This document shows, piece after piece, positions 9,217 through 17,892 of a DNA stretch of 64,000 nucleotides. The translations under genes and the position numbers were made by a program. Each line of letters opens with the position of its first letter. Position 1 is the stretch's first letter. The stretch covers positions 1 through 64,000 of the forward strand of contig NZ_JAHEBV010000004.1 of the NCBI RefSeq assembly GCF_024642085.1, given 5' to 3'. The stretch is from Novosphingobium sp. GTDB lineage: Bacteria; Pseudomonadota; Alphaproteobacteria; Sphingomonadales; Sphingomonadaceae. The notes beneath the pieces are model-generated. The model saw nothing but the letters and a program-made list of their open reading frames with translations, did no database searches and had not been told where the DNA came from.

Positions 9217-10046
9217 CCATGGGCCGCGCCGCCGTATTCCAGATGACGTCGGGCATCGATCCGGCAGCCAATGCCGAAGCCCTGGTCGGTGCAATCGGGG
9301 CTGCAGCAATGGGCGGCGCATCGATGCTGTTTACTCCCGAAATGTCGGGATTGGTTGACCGCGACCGCAGCCGCGCCGCCAAGAACATCGTTCCCGAAGA
9401 TGATAGCCCGGTTCTTGCGGCAGTCCGCAATTGTGCCGCTGATGCCGGCATCTGGGTTGCACTGGGCAGTCTGCCAGTGAAGCGGCAGGACGGCCGGTGG
9501 GCGAACCGCAGCTTCGTGATCGACGGAGCCGGGGCAATCGCTGCGCGCTATGACAAGATCCACATGTTCGATGTCGATTTGGCAACGGGCGAATCCTGGC
9601 GCGAATCGTCAGCTTACGCGCCAGGTGAGCAGGTTGTTACCGTGCAGACCCCGCTGGGCAGGCTTGGCATTGCGGTATGTTACGACCTGCGCTTTCCCGC
9701 GCTGTTTGAAGCGCTGGGCAGGGCCCGGTGCGATCTTATTGCCATTCCCGCTGCCTTTACTGTGCCTACAGGCAAGGCCCATTGGCACGTGCTTCAGCGT
9801 GCCCGCGCAATTGAGGCCAGCGCCTATGTCGTCGCTGCTGCCCAGACAGGCCACCACGCCGACGGGCGCGACACCTATGGGCACAGCCTTGTTGTTGATC
9901 CATGGGGCGACATTCTGCTTGATATGGGTGACAGTCCGGCAGGCCTTGGCTTTGCAGAAGTGGACAGCGCACGGATCACAGCGATCCGCAGCCAGTTGCC
10001 CAGCCTTGCCAACAAGCGGCCCATGCCGGGGGTAACCGCATCATGA
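9213..10046 (+). CDS. Carbon-nitrogen hydrolase, nitrilase superfamily (Nit1/NitFhit type)
   Basis: Nitrilase-fold amidohydrolases cleave amides with a Glu-Lys-Cys triad. The 277-residue protein has the expected residues: Glu in FTPEMSG near residue 44, Lys in RYDKIHMFD near 114, and Cys in GIAVCYDLRFP near 154. The FDVDL and SYRE-like features place it near the Nit branch that includes deaminated-glutathione amidase; adjacency to a glutaredoxin is compatible with that, but it is inference. The ATG at 9213 overlaps the grxC stop as ATGA, and the gene overlaps DUF1178 by 4 bases. Confidence 0.9.
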   Translation: MTMGRAAVFQMTSGIDPAANAEALVGAIGAAAMGGASMLFTPEMSGLVDRDRSRAAKNIVPEDDSPVLAAVRNCAADAGIWVALGSLPVKRQDGRWANRSFVIDGAGAIAARYDKIHMFDVDLATGESWRESSAYAPGEQVVTVQTPLGRLGIAVCYDLRFPALFEALGRARCDLIAIPAAFTVPTGKAHWHVLQRARAIEASAYVVAAAQTGHHADGRDTYGHSLVVDPWGDILLDMGDSPAGLGFAEVDSARITAIRSQLPSLANKRPMPGVTAS

Positions 10047-10525
10047 TTGTGTTTGATCTGCATTGCGAAGATGGCGGCCACCGCTTTGAAGGCTGGTTCG
10101 CGACCTCAACCGCGTTCGACCAGCAAGAGGCCGCGGGACTGCTGTGCTGCCCTGAATGCGGCAGCGCAGCCATCATAAAGGCGCCGATGGCCCCTGCCGT
10201 GGGGCGAAAGGGCAATCAAGCCATTGCCGTGCTACCCGCCCTAACACCCGACAATGCCGCGCCCGCAGCTGTGGCTGGTCCTGTTCCGGCGCAAGTGAAG
10301 CACGTCATTGCCAAGCTGGCCGCGTTACAGGCCGAAGCGCTTAAGCAATCGACCTGGGTCGGCGAAACCTTTGCCGAACAGTCCCGCGCCATGCACTACG
10401 GCGAAAAGGAACAGGCAACTATCCACGGGCAAGCCACGCCGGACGATGCACAGGCGCTGATCGAGGAAGGCATCGCGATCATGCCGCTGCCATTTCCGGT
10501 CGCGCCGCCTGACGAACTCAACTGA
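10043..10525 (+). CDS. DUF1178 family protein
   Basis: The 160-residue protein starts MIVFDLHCEDGGHRFEGWF and continues with LCCPECGS, so a pair of cysteines in CPEC may bind a metal together with the Cys/His of the first strand. The C-terminal half has AKLAALQAEALKQSTWVGETFAEQSRAMHYGE and a final IMPLPF segment, which are typical of DUF1178. The function of the family is not known to me. It is coupled by ATGA overlap to the nitrilase and followed by tRNA-Arg. In relatives it is commonly found beside grx and nitrilase genes. Confidence 0.88.
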   Translation: MIVFDLHCEDGGHRFEGWFATSTAFDQQEAAGLLCCPECGSAAIIKAPMAPAVGRKGNQAIAVLPALTPDNAAPAAVAGPVPAQVKHVIAKLAALQAEALKQSTWVGETFAEQSRAMHYGEKEQATIHGQATPDDAQALIEEGIAIMPLPFPVAPPDELN

Positions 10526-10562
10526 TTGCCAGCAGCCCGGTGCTATCCTAGGGGAAGCGCGG

Positions 10563-10639
10563 GCGCCCGTAGCTCAGCAGGATAGAGCACCAGATTCCTA
10601 ATCTGGGGGCCATGGGTTCGAATCCCGTCGGGCGCACCA
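10563..10639 (+). tRNA. tRNA-Arg (anticodon CCT)
   Basis: A 77-base cloverleaf can be drawn by hand: acceptor GCGCCCG/CGGGCGC, D arm GCTC/GAGC, anticodon arm CCAGA-TTCCTAA-TCTGG giving anticodon CCT, T arm ATGGG-TTCGAAT-CCCGT, discriminator A and an encoded CCA at 10637-10639. It reads AGG codons. Confidence 0.97.
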
Positions 10640-10823
10640 CCTTCAACAGCTTAAAGTACCGGCCTGCGATAACCGCATCGTGACCGGGACAGGCGATACA
10701 GCGTTGGCAAGGTACGGTTTCGCCGCCGCATCGCGCCCGAAACGTAATGGCCCGGGCGTATCTTTTATTTCATTTCGACGTTTTCTGCTTGAATCGCTGA
10801 ATCATTTATGATTCTTGGGAATC
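10640..10823. other. Spacer between tRNA-Arg and ftsB-like gene
   Basis: 184 bases without an open frame worth calling. The last 60 bases are AT-rich (CTTTTATTTCATTTCG and GAATCATTTATGATTC) and probably hold the promoter of the ftsB-like gene. GAATCATTTATGATTC, at about 10798-10813, is an imperfect inverted repeat that could be an operator. Confidence 0.4.
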
Positions 10824-11135
10824 ATGAGGGGCCAGACCAGCAAAATGAAATTGGCGAAAGAACAGACCACGCAGGCTATCGCGCTGTGCTGTCTGCTTAT
10901 TATGGGCGGATTGGCCCTTGCTGGACCGTCCGGCGTGCTTGCGTGGAGTGAAAACAGCCGCTTGCTGGACGAACGCCAGAAGGAACTGCTGGTCCTGACC
11001 GATCAGCGCGAAGAACTGCGCAACAGAGTGGCTTTGCTCAATCCGAACAATGTTGATCCCGACATCGCCGGTGAGCTGGTACGGCGCAATCTTAACGTCG
11101 TGCATCCAGATGAAATGGTGATGCTGCTCCACTAG
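10824..11135 (+). CDS. ftsB: FtsB/DivIC-like septum formation protein
   Basis: FtsB is a small bitopic division protein that works with FtsL and FtsQ to activate septal wall synthesis. The 103-residue protein has one membrane helix (IALCCLLIMGGLALAG, about residues 17-34) followed by a short coiled coil (LLDERQKELLVLTDQREELRN) and the LxPxNVDPDIAGELVRRNL motif typical of the alphaproteobacterial FtsB/DivIC family. I use the ATG at 10824; a second ATG at 10845 is possible and no Shine-Dalgarno clearly decides. It lies just upstream of pdhA, a placement seen in many alphaproteobacteria. Confidence 0.85.
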   Translation: MRGQTSKMKLAKEQTTQAIALCCLLIMGGLALAGPSGVLAWSENSRLLDERQKELLVLTDQREELRNRVALLNPNNVDPDIAGELVRRNLNVVHPDEMVMLLH

Positions 11136-11196
11136 ACGCCCGGCGCACTGTCTGTTGCTGACCGCCACAAAATACGTATGGGAGTGTTTCCCTTAC

Positions 11197-11231
11197 GGAA
11201 GCTTCGCCCTATAGGCGGGCCTTCCAATTTT
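11197..11231 (+). terminator. Possible intrinsic terminator between ftsB and pdhA
   Basis: GGAAG (11197-11201) pairs with CTTCC (11221-11225), and CGCC (11205-11208) with GGCG (11214-11217) inside, followed by AATTTT at 11226-11231. Because the pdhA start follows within 20 bases, it could also be a leader structure acting on pdhA. Confidence 0.45.
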
Positions 11232-11250
11232 GCCCCAGGGGATTCCGACT

Positions 11251-12324
11251 TTGGCCAAACCGCCGTCTGCCCGTAAACCTGCCGCCGCGGCAGCTGACGA
11301 TTCCGCGTTTACCCTGCGCAGCCTGCAGGATGCCTACCTGGCCAAATCGCGGTTTGAGGCATCGGACGAAGACCTGTTGCGGTTTTACGAACAGATGGTT
11401 CTGATCCGCCGATTTGAGGAAAAGGCCGGCCAGCTCTATGGCCTTGGTCTGATCGGCGGATTCTGCCACCTCTACATCGGCCAGGAAGCGGTCGCTGTTG
11501 GCCTGCAAAGCGCGCTGGACACCGAAAAGGATAGCGTAATCACCGGGTACCGCGATCATGGGCACATGCTGGCTTATGGCATCGATCCCAAGGTGATCAT
11601 GGCTGAACTGACTGGCCGCGGCGCAGGAATTTCCAAGGGCAAAGGCGGATCGATGCACATGTTCAGCGTCGATCACAAGTTTTACGGCGGGCACGGCATC
11701 GTAGGCGCGCAGGTGCCCTTGGGGGCAGGGCTGGCCTTTGCCCACAAGTACCGCGAGGATGGCGGCCTGTGCATGGCCTATTTCGGCGATGGGGCATCCA
11801 ACCAGGGTCAGGTTTACGAGGCCTTCAACATGGCCGCACTGTGGAACCTGCCCATCGTTTTTGTCGTCGAGAACAACGGCTATGCAATGGGCACCGCGGT
11901 CAAACGGGGATCGGCCGAAACCCATTTTTACCGCCGCGGCACAGCGTTCCGCATTCCCGGTATGGACGTCAATGGGATGGACGTTCTGGAAGTGCGCGCA
12001 GCCGCCGAAGTGGCGCTGGCCCATGTCCGCGCCGGCAAGGGGCCGGTGCTGATGGAACTCAAGACCTACCGTTACCGCGGGCATTCGATGTCCGATCCTG
12101 CCAAGTACCGCACGCGCGAGGAAGTGCAGGAAATGCGCGACAAGCACGACCCGATTGATGCGGCCAAGGCCGAACTGCTCAAGCGCGGCGTAAGCGAAAA
12201 TACGATCAAGGAAATTGACAAGCAAATTCGCAGCAAGGTCAACGAAGCAGCTGATTTTGCTGAAAGTTCACCAGAGCCGGATTTGTCTGAACTCTACACC
12301 GACATTCTGGTGGAGAGCTACTGA
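11251..12324 (+). CDS. pdhA: Pyruvate dehydrogenase E1 component, alpha subunit
   Basis: PdhA binds thiamine diphosphate with PdhB and decarboxylates pyruvate in the pyruvate dehydrogenase complex. The protein shows [11 protein letters not shown], the pyrophosphate-binding [17 protein letters not shown]...ENNGYAMGT stretch and the phosphorylation-loop-like [11 protein letters not shown]. The start is probably the TTG at 11251, 9 bases after AGGGGA; an in-frame TTG at 11230 has no ribosome-binding site. This gives 357 residues with a short Lys/Pro/Ala-rich N-terminus. The stop shares its last A with the pdhB ATG (TGATG), so the subunits are translationally coupled. Confidence 0.96.
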   Translation: MAKPPSARKPAAAAADDSAFTLRSLQDAYLAKSRFEASDEDLLRFYEQMVLIRRFEEKAGQLYGLGLIGGFCHLYIGQEAVAVGLQSALDTEKDSVITGYRDHGHMLAYGIDPKVIMAELTGRGAGISKGKGGSMHMFSVDHKFYGGHGIVGAQVPLGAGLAFAHKYREDGGLCMAYFGDGASNQGQVYEAFNMAALWNLPIVFVVENNGYAMGTAVKRGSAETHFYRRGTAFRIPGMDVNGMDVLEVRAAAEVALAHVRAGKGPVLMELKTYRYRGHSMSDPAKYRTREEVQEMRDKHDPIDAAKAELLKRGVSENTIKEIDKQIRSKVNEAADFAESSPEPDLSELYTDILVESY

Positions 12325-13685
12325 TGGCAATCGAACTGAAGATGCCCGCGCTGTCCCCGACAATGGAAGAGGGCACATTGGCCAAGTGGCTGGTCAAGGA
12401 AGGCGATGCCGTCCGTTCCGGCGACATTCTGGCAGAGATCGAGACCGACAAGGCGACGATGGAGTTCGAGGCCGTAGATGAAGGCACCATTGGTGCGATC
12501 CTGGTTCCCGAAGGATCCGAAGGGGTCAAGGTTGGCACCGTAATCGCGACAATCGCTGGAGAAAGCGATGACGCCGCGGATACTCCTGCCAAATCTGCAC
12601 CGGCGGCTACGGCCGCTCAATCCAAAGCCGAAGAACCAACGGTTGCCGCGCCGCCGCCGGCAAAGCCGCGCGCAAGCGATCCGGCTTTGCCCACCGGAAC
12701 GAACATGAAAATGTCGACCGTTCGCGAAGCGCTGCGCGACGCGATGGCCGAGGAAATGCGCCGCGACGACCGCGTCTTCGTAATGGGCGAGGAAGTGGCC
12801 GAATACCAGGGCGCGTACAAGGTCACCCAGGGCCTGTTGGACGAATTCGGGCCCAAGCGGGTGATCGACACGCCGATCACCGAATACGGCTTTGCCGGGA
12901 TCGGTACCGGTGCGGCAATGGGCGGACTGCGCCCGATTGTCGAGTTCATGACGTTTAACTTTGCCATGCAGGCAATCGATCACATCATCAATTCGGCGGC
13001 CAAGACCAATTACATGTCCGGCGGCCAGATGCGTTGCCCGGTCGTATTTCGCGGCCCCAATGGCGCTGCCAGCCGGGTGGGCGCGCAGCACAGTCAGAAT
13101 TACGGCCCCTGGTACGCCAGCGTTCCAGGGCTGATCGTGATCGCGCCCTACGATGCGTCTGATGCCAAAGGCCTGATGAAAGCAGCAATCCGCAGCGAAG
13201 ATCCGGTGGTATTCCTCGAAAACGAACTGATTTACGGCCGCAGCTTTGAATTGCCGGAACTTGATGATCATGTCCTTCCGATCGGGAAGGCGCGGATCAT
13301 GCGGCCGGGCAGCGATGTTACAATTGTAAGCTATTCGATTGGCGTCGGTCTTGCTCTGGAGGCGGCTGAAACGCTGGCGGGTGAGGGGATCGACGCTGAA
13401 GTGATCGACCTGCGCACGCTGCGCCCGCTCGACAAGGAGGCTGTGCTGCGTTCGCTGGCCAAAACCAACCGTCTGGTCATTGCCGAAGAAGGCTGGCCAA
13501 CCTGTTCAATCGCCTCGGAAATCGTGGCGATCTGCATGGAAGATGGCTTTGACCATCTTGACGCGCCCGTCCTGCGTGTCTGCGATGAAGACGTGCCGCT
13601 GCCTTATGCTGCCAATCTCGAAAAATCTGCAATAATCAATGCCGCGCGCATCGCCGAAACCGTTCGCAAAGTCTGTTATCGCTGA
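12324..13685 (+). CDS. pdhB: Pyruvate dehydrogenase E1 component, beta subunit, with N-terminal lipoyl domain
   Basis: PdhB completes the E1 heterotetramer. Residues 1-77 are a lipoyl domain ([17 protein letters not shown]..., lipoylated lysine in [11 protein letters not shown]), then a Pro/Ala-rich linker to about residue 125, then the transketolase-type beta subunit ([51 protein letters not shown]) to residue 453. An E1 beta that carries its own lipoyl domain is known from alphaproteobacteria and depends on LipA, which is encoded at 29941. The E2 gene is not next door here; its C-terminus lies at the right end of the window beside lpd. Confidence 0.97.
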   Translation: MAIELKMPALSPTMEEGTLAKWLVKEGDAVRSGDILAEIETDKATMEFEAVDEGTIGAILVPEGSEGVKVGTVIATIAGESDDAADTPAKSAPAATAAQSKAEEPTVAAPPPAKPRASDPALPTGTNMKMSTVREALRDAMAEEMRRDDRVFVMGEEVAEYQGAYKVTQGLLDEFGPKRVIDTPITEYGFAGIGTGAAMGGLRPIVEFMTFNFAMQAIDHIINSAAKTNYMSGGQMRCPVVFRGPNGAASRVGAQHSQNYGPWYASVPGLIVIAPYDASDAKGLMKAAIRSEDPVVFLENELIYGRSFELPELDDHVLPIGKARIMRPGSDVTIVSYSIGVGLALEAAETLAGEGIDAEVIDLRTLRPLDKEAVLRSLAKTNRLVIAEEGWPTCSIASEIVAICMEDGFDHLDAPVLRVCDEDVPLPYAANLEKSAIINAARIAETVRKVCYR

Positions 13686-13691
13686 GCGTGA

Positions 13692-14378
13692 TCAGCTGAC
13701 GACACCTGACGAACTGATCTTGACCTCGCCATTGTAGACCTTGCAGTCCTGCACCGGGTCCGGCTTGGCGGCATTGCGCTGGTAGATCTGGGTCAGGTCG
13801 CGGCTGTCGCGGACATTGAACGCGGCAATGGCCTTTATGTCCTTGTTGCTGATGATCGAACCCGCGATCAACGGCTGATAGGTATAACGCACTTCAACAA
13901 ATATCACGGCGTCTCCCGGATCGGCTGTTACTTCGCCGCTTTTGGGTCCCATTCCGGATATCTTGTCGCCTTCATTGCCGTAGCCGGACGTTACTGCCTT
14001 TGCGCCCCTGCAACGCTGCCAGTGAATATATTGCTTGTTCGTGGCGCTGTCGAACTCAAGGCTGCTGATGAAAATTCGGCCATGGTTGTATACGTCGATC
14101 GATTTACCGGCCTGCAGCTGCGCACCGATGATTACGTCGTTGATATCGCTTTCATAGATCTTGCGGTTTTTGAGCTGCGATGTGTCGCCAATACGCGATG
14201 CATTGTCCGCCAGATGTGTCGCCAACTGGTTTATCTTCATGTTCACCAGCACGAAATTGGCTTGCTCGACACCGTAGAGACCTGCCAGCATAAGCACCGG
14301 CGCACCAAGCGCGAACTCGGTCATGGCCACGCCGCCTAAGTCGCGGCAAAGCGCGCTCAAGAAACGAAAGTGGATCAT
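13692..14378 (-). CDS. TadE-like pilus/secretion pseudopilin (second of triad B)
   Basis: TadE-family proteins are minor pseudopilin-like components processed by a prepilin peptidase in tight-adherence (Flp) pilus systems. The 228-residue protein has the diagnostic membrane segment with an early glutamate, GGVAMTEFALGAPVLMLAG, near residues 18-40, followed by a polar extracytoplasmic part ending with a Cys-containing tail (QDCKVYNGEV). The ATG at 14378 overlaps the stop of the previous gene as ATGA; a TTG at 14384 is also possible. It converges on pdhB with six bases between them. The function is inferred from the signature only. Confidence 0.8.
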   Translation of the reverse strand: MIHFRFLSALCRDLGGVAMTEFALGAPVLMLAGLYGVEQANFVLVNMKINQLATHLADNASRIGDTSQLKNRKIYESDINDVIIGAQLQAGKSIDVYNHGRIFISSLEFDSATNKQYIHWQRCRGAKAVTSGYGNEGDKISGMGPKSGEVTADPGDAVIFVEVRYTYQPLIAGSIISNKDIKAIAAFNVRDSRDLTQIYQRNAAKPDPVQDCKVYNGEVKISSSGVVS

Positions 14379-14977
14379 TTGCAATTCAACACCGGCGGTG
14401 CGGCCGCCGATGATCCTTGCGCGCCATAAGGCTGGTTGCGCAGGACGGTGCTCGACTTCAATGTGAAGTCCTTGTTCTGGCCAGGTAGAAAGGCGCCGAT
14501 CGGAACAAGGCGGGGGTATTTCACGGTCACTGTATAAAGAACGGCGTCGCGCGCCCCGCCAAAACCGGCTGACCCGGGATCAGTATCCCACAGACCGTTG
14601 CCATTGGCATCTTCAAACGGCTCGCCATTGTCACAGACGCTGTTGGCGTTGGCATCGGTATAGTCCTCGGGCCGGCCAACCCGTGAAAAGCTGGCGTAGG
14701 ATTTGCGCTCGAAAGTCAGCACCGCATTCCCAGCGACCGCATGGACCTCGTTTGTCACAATCCCGTCCAGGCCAGCCTTGTTGCTTGCAGCGCCCTCGAT
14801 GGTCGATGCGCGGGCGGCGCGCTGAATGGCTCCTTGCACCATCTGATTGGTATACATGTTGTATCCCAGATCGAAGATGCCCAGCAAAAGCACCATCAAT
14901 GCCGGCGCGATCAGGGCGAACTCGACAATCGTCACCCCTTCCTGGTCGCCGTGCAAAGCGCGCAGGCGGGTGATCAT
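14375..14977 (-). CDS. TadE-like pseudopilin (first of triad B)
   Basis: The 200-residue protein carries a classical TadE membrane segment (EGVTIVEFALIAPALMVLLLG, about residues 14-35) with the Glu at position 5 of the hydrophobic stretch, as in pilins. The exported part includes an Asp/Asn-rich stretch, DANANSVCDNGEPFEDANGNG, that resembles a dockerin/EF-hand-like calcium loop. The start overlaps the TadG stop as ATGA. It is one of two consecutive TadE-like genes after a vWA TadG, an order repeated in triad A upstream. Confidence 0.85.
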   Translation of the reverse strand: MITRLRALHGDQEGVTIVEFALIAPALMVLLLGIFDLGYNMYTNQMVQGAIQRAARASTIEGAASNKAGLDGIVTNEVHAVAGNAVLTFERKSYASFSRVGRPEDYTDANANSVCDNGEPFEDANGNGLWDTDPGSAGFGGARDAVLYTVTVKYPRLVPIGAFLPGQNKDFTLKSSTVLRNQPYGAQGSSAAAPPVLNCK

Positions 14978-16878
14978 TTCGAAATCCTCAAGTCACCCAT
15001 CTGCTGCGCGATCTTGCTGAATGTGTCGGATAAAGCCGAAGCGTTCTTGGCTTCGAACGCGTGACCTGGCCCTGCGCAATCCTGCATGACCGGATTAAGC
15101 GTCACGCCGAAACTGATCACCCAGATAGTGACATTCTTTTTCTTCACTTCCGCGCACGCGACGGCAAAGCGCTTTTCAACGACTTGCTTCAACGACAGGC
15201 CGCCCTTGGGCGAAGCGGGATCCCAGCGCCGGCGATCAAGCGGCTCGACACCGTAGGTCGAGTAAGAATAGTCAAGCGGAGAGGTTTGCCCGTCCGTCAG
15301 GAATATCACGTTCCGGTTAGTCGGAACGCCTCCGACATCGGCATTTTCGGTGGCAAACAGGCCGGTCGGCGAAATCATCCGCCCGCCCCAGATCATCCCG
15401 ATGTCGTGATAGGTGCTCCCATCAGGTGTCAACGACTTCAAGTAGCTGTCAAGCGTGGCAGAACTGATCGTGTCGAGCTTGCGGGCCGGAGCAGGGCATA
15501 CTGACAGACCTGCCCAGTAGGGCATCAGATAATCCCAGCGTTCTTTCACCGGGTTGACTATCCAACTGCCCGAGCCGTCCCACCACATCCCGCGATCGAA
15601 CACCCATCCAGCCACCATGGGCCGCCAGCGGGTCCTGTCGTCCGCTGCCGTTGGCACCAGATCAAGGTCCAGATCGAGCGCCTTGGTAAAATCGACCTTG
15701 CTGTAATCATCGATTTCGTAGGTATCACGTTCTTCCACACAGCCTTGGAAATCGGACCATAGCGGCTGAACATTCAATGGTTCGCCATCGGCCGGGATCG
15801 AGCTGGACGCGCCGATTTTCAGCGGCGCCGAACCAGCACCCTTGGTCCACGTGACGTCAAACTTGATAGGTTGATACAGCCAGGCAGTGTTGTCGCTGGT
15901 GACTTTCCAATCACGGACATAGGCGGTAAATTTGACACCATTGATGGTGACCTTGCCGTCGCTTGCCGTTGTGCAGTTGTATTCGATGCCGTCGATCCGC
16001 TGACGCCCCGCACCGGTTCCGTCGCTGTTATAGCCGCCCGAAATGGTGGTATAAACCGCCGTGTTGGCAGGACAGGATGTACCTAATGATTTGGGTAAGT
16101 CTTCGCGCAGGCCGCTGACGTAGGTTTCGCTCCACGTCAGCGAACCGCTGCCCATCGGCGCAGATTTTCGCGTTTGATAGGTCCATGAATCAACCATCCA
16201 GTCCGATCGCAGCAACCCGCCAACGTTGACGTTGGTGGAATAGGGCAGGAATCCGTACCTGATCCGTGTGCCGCTTGGCTTGCTCTTTTCAAGCTGGTCG
16301 TAAAACGATTTTACGGTCTGGCGCAGTATGTCGATCTTTGGCGCCGGATCGCCCGAGTTGGTATCGGCCATCGATCCGGTAGTATCGAGGACCATCATGA
16401 TATCGGTGTTCGTGAAGTTCAGACGTGCGGTGCATGAAACCTTCACCGCAACGCTCTTGAAACCGAACACCTGCATGATCGTGGTCCGCACATCGACGCT
16501 GGCCAGGGCGCTTATCGCCATGTCGCTTTGCAACGTCATCGCAAAGTTGCGGTTGACCGTGCCAAATGCGCCAATGCCGAAATTGAGATTGAAAAACTTG
16601 TTGCCGGCAGCCTCGGTATCGGCCGGCATGGATGCCGGCACGCCGCTGCCCAGCTTCTTGCGCGCAGCCAGAACGCCGGAATCGCAGGCCTGCTGCAAGC
16701 GTGTCTGGGTGAGGTAGGTCCGCCCCATGTCGACCCCGCCACCGATCATCACCAGGAGCGGAAAGACCGATGCTGCAATCAACGCCAGCGTGTTGCCCGA
16801 CTGGTCCTGCGCCAGACGTGCAAGCACGCCCGGGCTGGCCCTGTCAGCAATCTGCGATGGTAGATGATGAGGCAACAA
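14974..16878 (-). CDS. tadG: TadG-like protein with von Willebrand A domain (triad B)
   Basis: TadG proteins are anchored in the inner membrane and act in Flp pilus assembly or surface attachment. The membrane segment (GNTLALIAASVFPLLVMIGGG, about residues 28-50) is followed by GVDMGRTYLTQTRLQQACDSGVLAA, the usual TadG signature. A vWA domain starts near residue 158 with the metal-site motif DTTGSMAD and a later FLTDGQTS. I place the start at TTG 16878, because AAGGA lies five bases upstream; an in-frame TTG at 16941 lacks a binding site. This gives 634 residues. A CtrA-like box lies 73 bases upstream. No ATPase or secretin gene is in the window. Confidence 0.88.
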   Translation of the reverse strand: MLPHHLPSQIADRASPGVLARLAQDQSGNTLALIAASVFPLLVMIGGGVDMGRTYLTQTRLQQACDSGVLAARKKLGSGVPASMPADTEAAGNKFFNLNFGIGAFGTVNRNFAMTLQSDMAISALASVDVRTTIMQVFGFKSVAVKVSCTARLNFTNTDIMMVLDTTGSMADTNSGDPAPKIDILRQTVKSFYDQLEKSKPSGTRIRYGFLPYSTNVNVGGLLRSDWMVDSWTYQTRKSAPMGSGSLTWSETYVSGLREDLPKSLGTSCPANTAVYTTISGGYNSDGTGAGRQRIDGIEYNCTTASDGKVTINGVKFTAYVRDWKVTSDNTAWLYQPIKFDVTWTKGAGSAPLKIGASSSIPADGEPLNVQPLWSDFQGCVEERDTYEIDDYSKVDFTKALDLDLDLVPTAADDRTRWRPMVAGWVFDRGMWWDGSGSWIVNPVKERWDYLMPYWAGLSVCPAPARKLDTISSATLDSYLKSLTPDGSTYHDIGMIWGGRMISPTGLFATENADVGGVPTNRNVIFLTDGQTSPLDYSYSTYGVEPLDRRRWDPASPKGGLSLKQVVEKRFAVACAEVKKKNVTIWVISFGVTLNPVMQDCAGPGHAFEAKNASALSDTFSKIAQQMGDLRISK

Positions 16879-16950
16879 TGCGATCCTTCCCGTCAGGATT
16901 TCACATCGTGCAATAGCCCAAGCTTGTAACGGTATCGCCAACGGGCAGGG

Positions 16951-16965
16951 TTAACCGCCGTTTAA
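16951..16965. promoter_or_regulatory. CtrA-like box upstream of triad B
   Basis: TTAA at 16951-16954 and TTAA at 16962-16965 are separated by exactly seven bases, matching the CtrA recognition sequence TTAA-N7-TTAA. The box is 73 bases upstream of the TadG start. CtrA is known to control pilus genes in other alphaproteobacteria; its action here is inferred. Confidence 0.6.
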
Positions 16966-17002
16966 AGACTTCGCAAAATTGGCGGAAATCCGGGTTTGGT
17001 GA

Positions 17003-17443
17003 TCAGATCGACGTTTTAACGAACAACGGGCGCGTATAGCTGATCTTGAAATTGCCCATACCGGCAAATTGCATGACATTGGGCATGTCATAAACGATCT
17101 TGAGCGACTTTTCGGTCACATTGGCAATTGACTGGGTCGACGCGTCCGAAACAAACGTCGTTACACCGTCGCTGGCCAGGCTGTATGGGGCGGTGGTTGC
17201 CCTGCGCTGCGCTTCAACCGCTATTTCAATGTTCGTTTTTCGATAGCCCTTCTGGTATTCGACAGTCGTCCATCGTCCCGTTTCATTGGCAACGGAGCGC
17301 ATGGAATTATAGGTACCCATCCAGATACCGGCTTGGAAAACGCCAAGAACCATCGTGATCAGCAACGGGGCAACCAGAGCGAATTCAAGTGCCGCAGCGC
17401 CGTCCTGGCCCTTGACGAGTTTGCGAAGCCTGCGCGCGATCAT
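17003..17443 (-). CDS. TadE-like pseudopilin (second of triad A)
   Basis: The 146-residue protein begins MIARRLRKLVKGQDGAAALE and continues with EFALVAPLLITMVLGVFQAG, the TadE membrane segment with its Glu. The exported part has a conserved-looking aromatic C-terminus (NFKISYTRPLFVKTSI). The ATG at 17443 overlaps the stop of the preceding gene by four bases. An upstream in-frame extension exists but is only the shadow of that gene. 124 bases separate it from triad B, so the two triads may be separate transcripts. Confidence 0.85.
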   Translation of the reverse strand: MIARRLRKLVKGQDGAAALEFALVAPLLITMVLGVFQAGIWMGTYNSMRSVANETGRWTTVEYQKGYRKTNIEIAVEAQRRATTAPYSLASDGVTTFVSDASTQSIANVTEKSLKIVYDMPNVMQFAGMGNFKISYTRPLFVKTSI

Positions 17444-17892
17444 GACACCTGCACCATACGCGTCACAGCCAGGTTGATTGGCTGGCCCACGCCAAGCTGC
17501 GTCCAGACCGGGGTGTAGGTGTCTTTCAGCTTCATTCTTAGAAACGTCGCGATCAGCTTGTTTGTGCCGCAGGTTGTCTTGTCCGTCACATAGGACGTGT
17601 CGGTCCCGCAGCGGTACATCCGGGTGATAGTGATGTTGGCGTCGGTTACGTTGGTTGACCTTTTGAGCACCGTTTTCATGGCAGCTACCTGGGTATCGTT
17701 GTCCGTCCATCCGGCCAGGGCAATGCCCATCGCTTCGTCCGCGCCGGCCTGCAATTCGTGCTGGCGGGCGACTACCTGGCTGACCTGCAAGGTCCCCACA
17801 CTCATCAGCACCAGTGCCGGTGCGACGATCGCAGTTTCGATCACTACCGCGCCCGCGGTATCGCGAAGAAGGCGAACCAGTCCGCGCATCAT
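17440..17892 (-). CDS. TadE-like pseudopilin (first of triad A)
   Basis: The 150-residue protein begins MMRGLVRLLRDTAGAVVIETA, with the TadE-type segment VIETAIVAPALVLMSVGTLQ near residues 17-36; the Glu is present but the following Phe of the usual EFA is replaced by Thr. Two cysteines in the exported part (MYRCGTD, KTTCGTN) may form a disulfide. The ATG at 17892 overlaps the stop of the large protein upstream as ATGA. It belongs to a three-gene coupled unit transcribed from about 19.5 kb. Confidence 0.82.
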   Translation of the reverse strand: MMRGLVRLLRDTAGAVVIETAIVAPALVLMSVGTLQVSQVVARQHELQAGADEAMGIALAGWTDNDTQVAAMKTVLKRSTNVTDANITITRMYRCGTDTSYVTDKTTCGTNKLIATFLRMKLKDTYTPVWTQLGVGQPINLAVTRMVQVS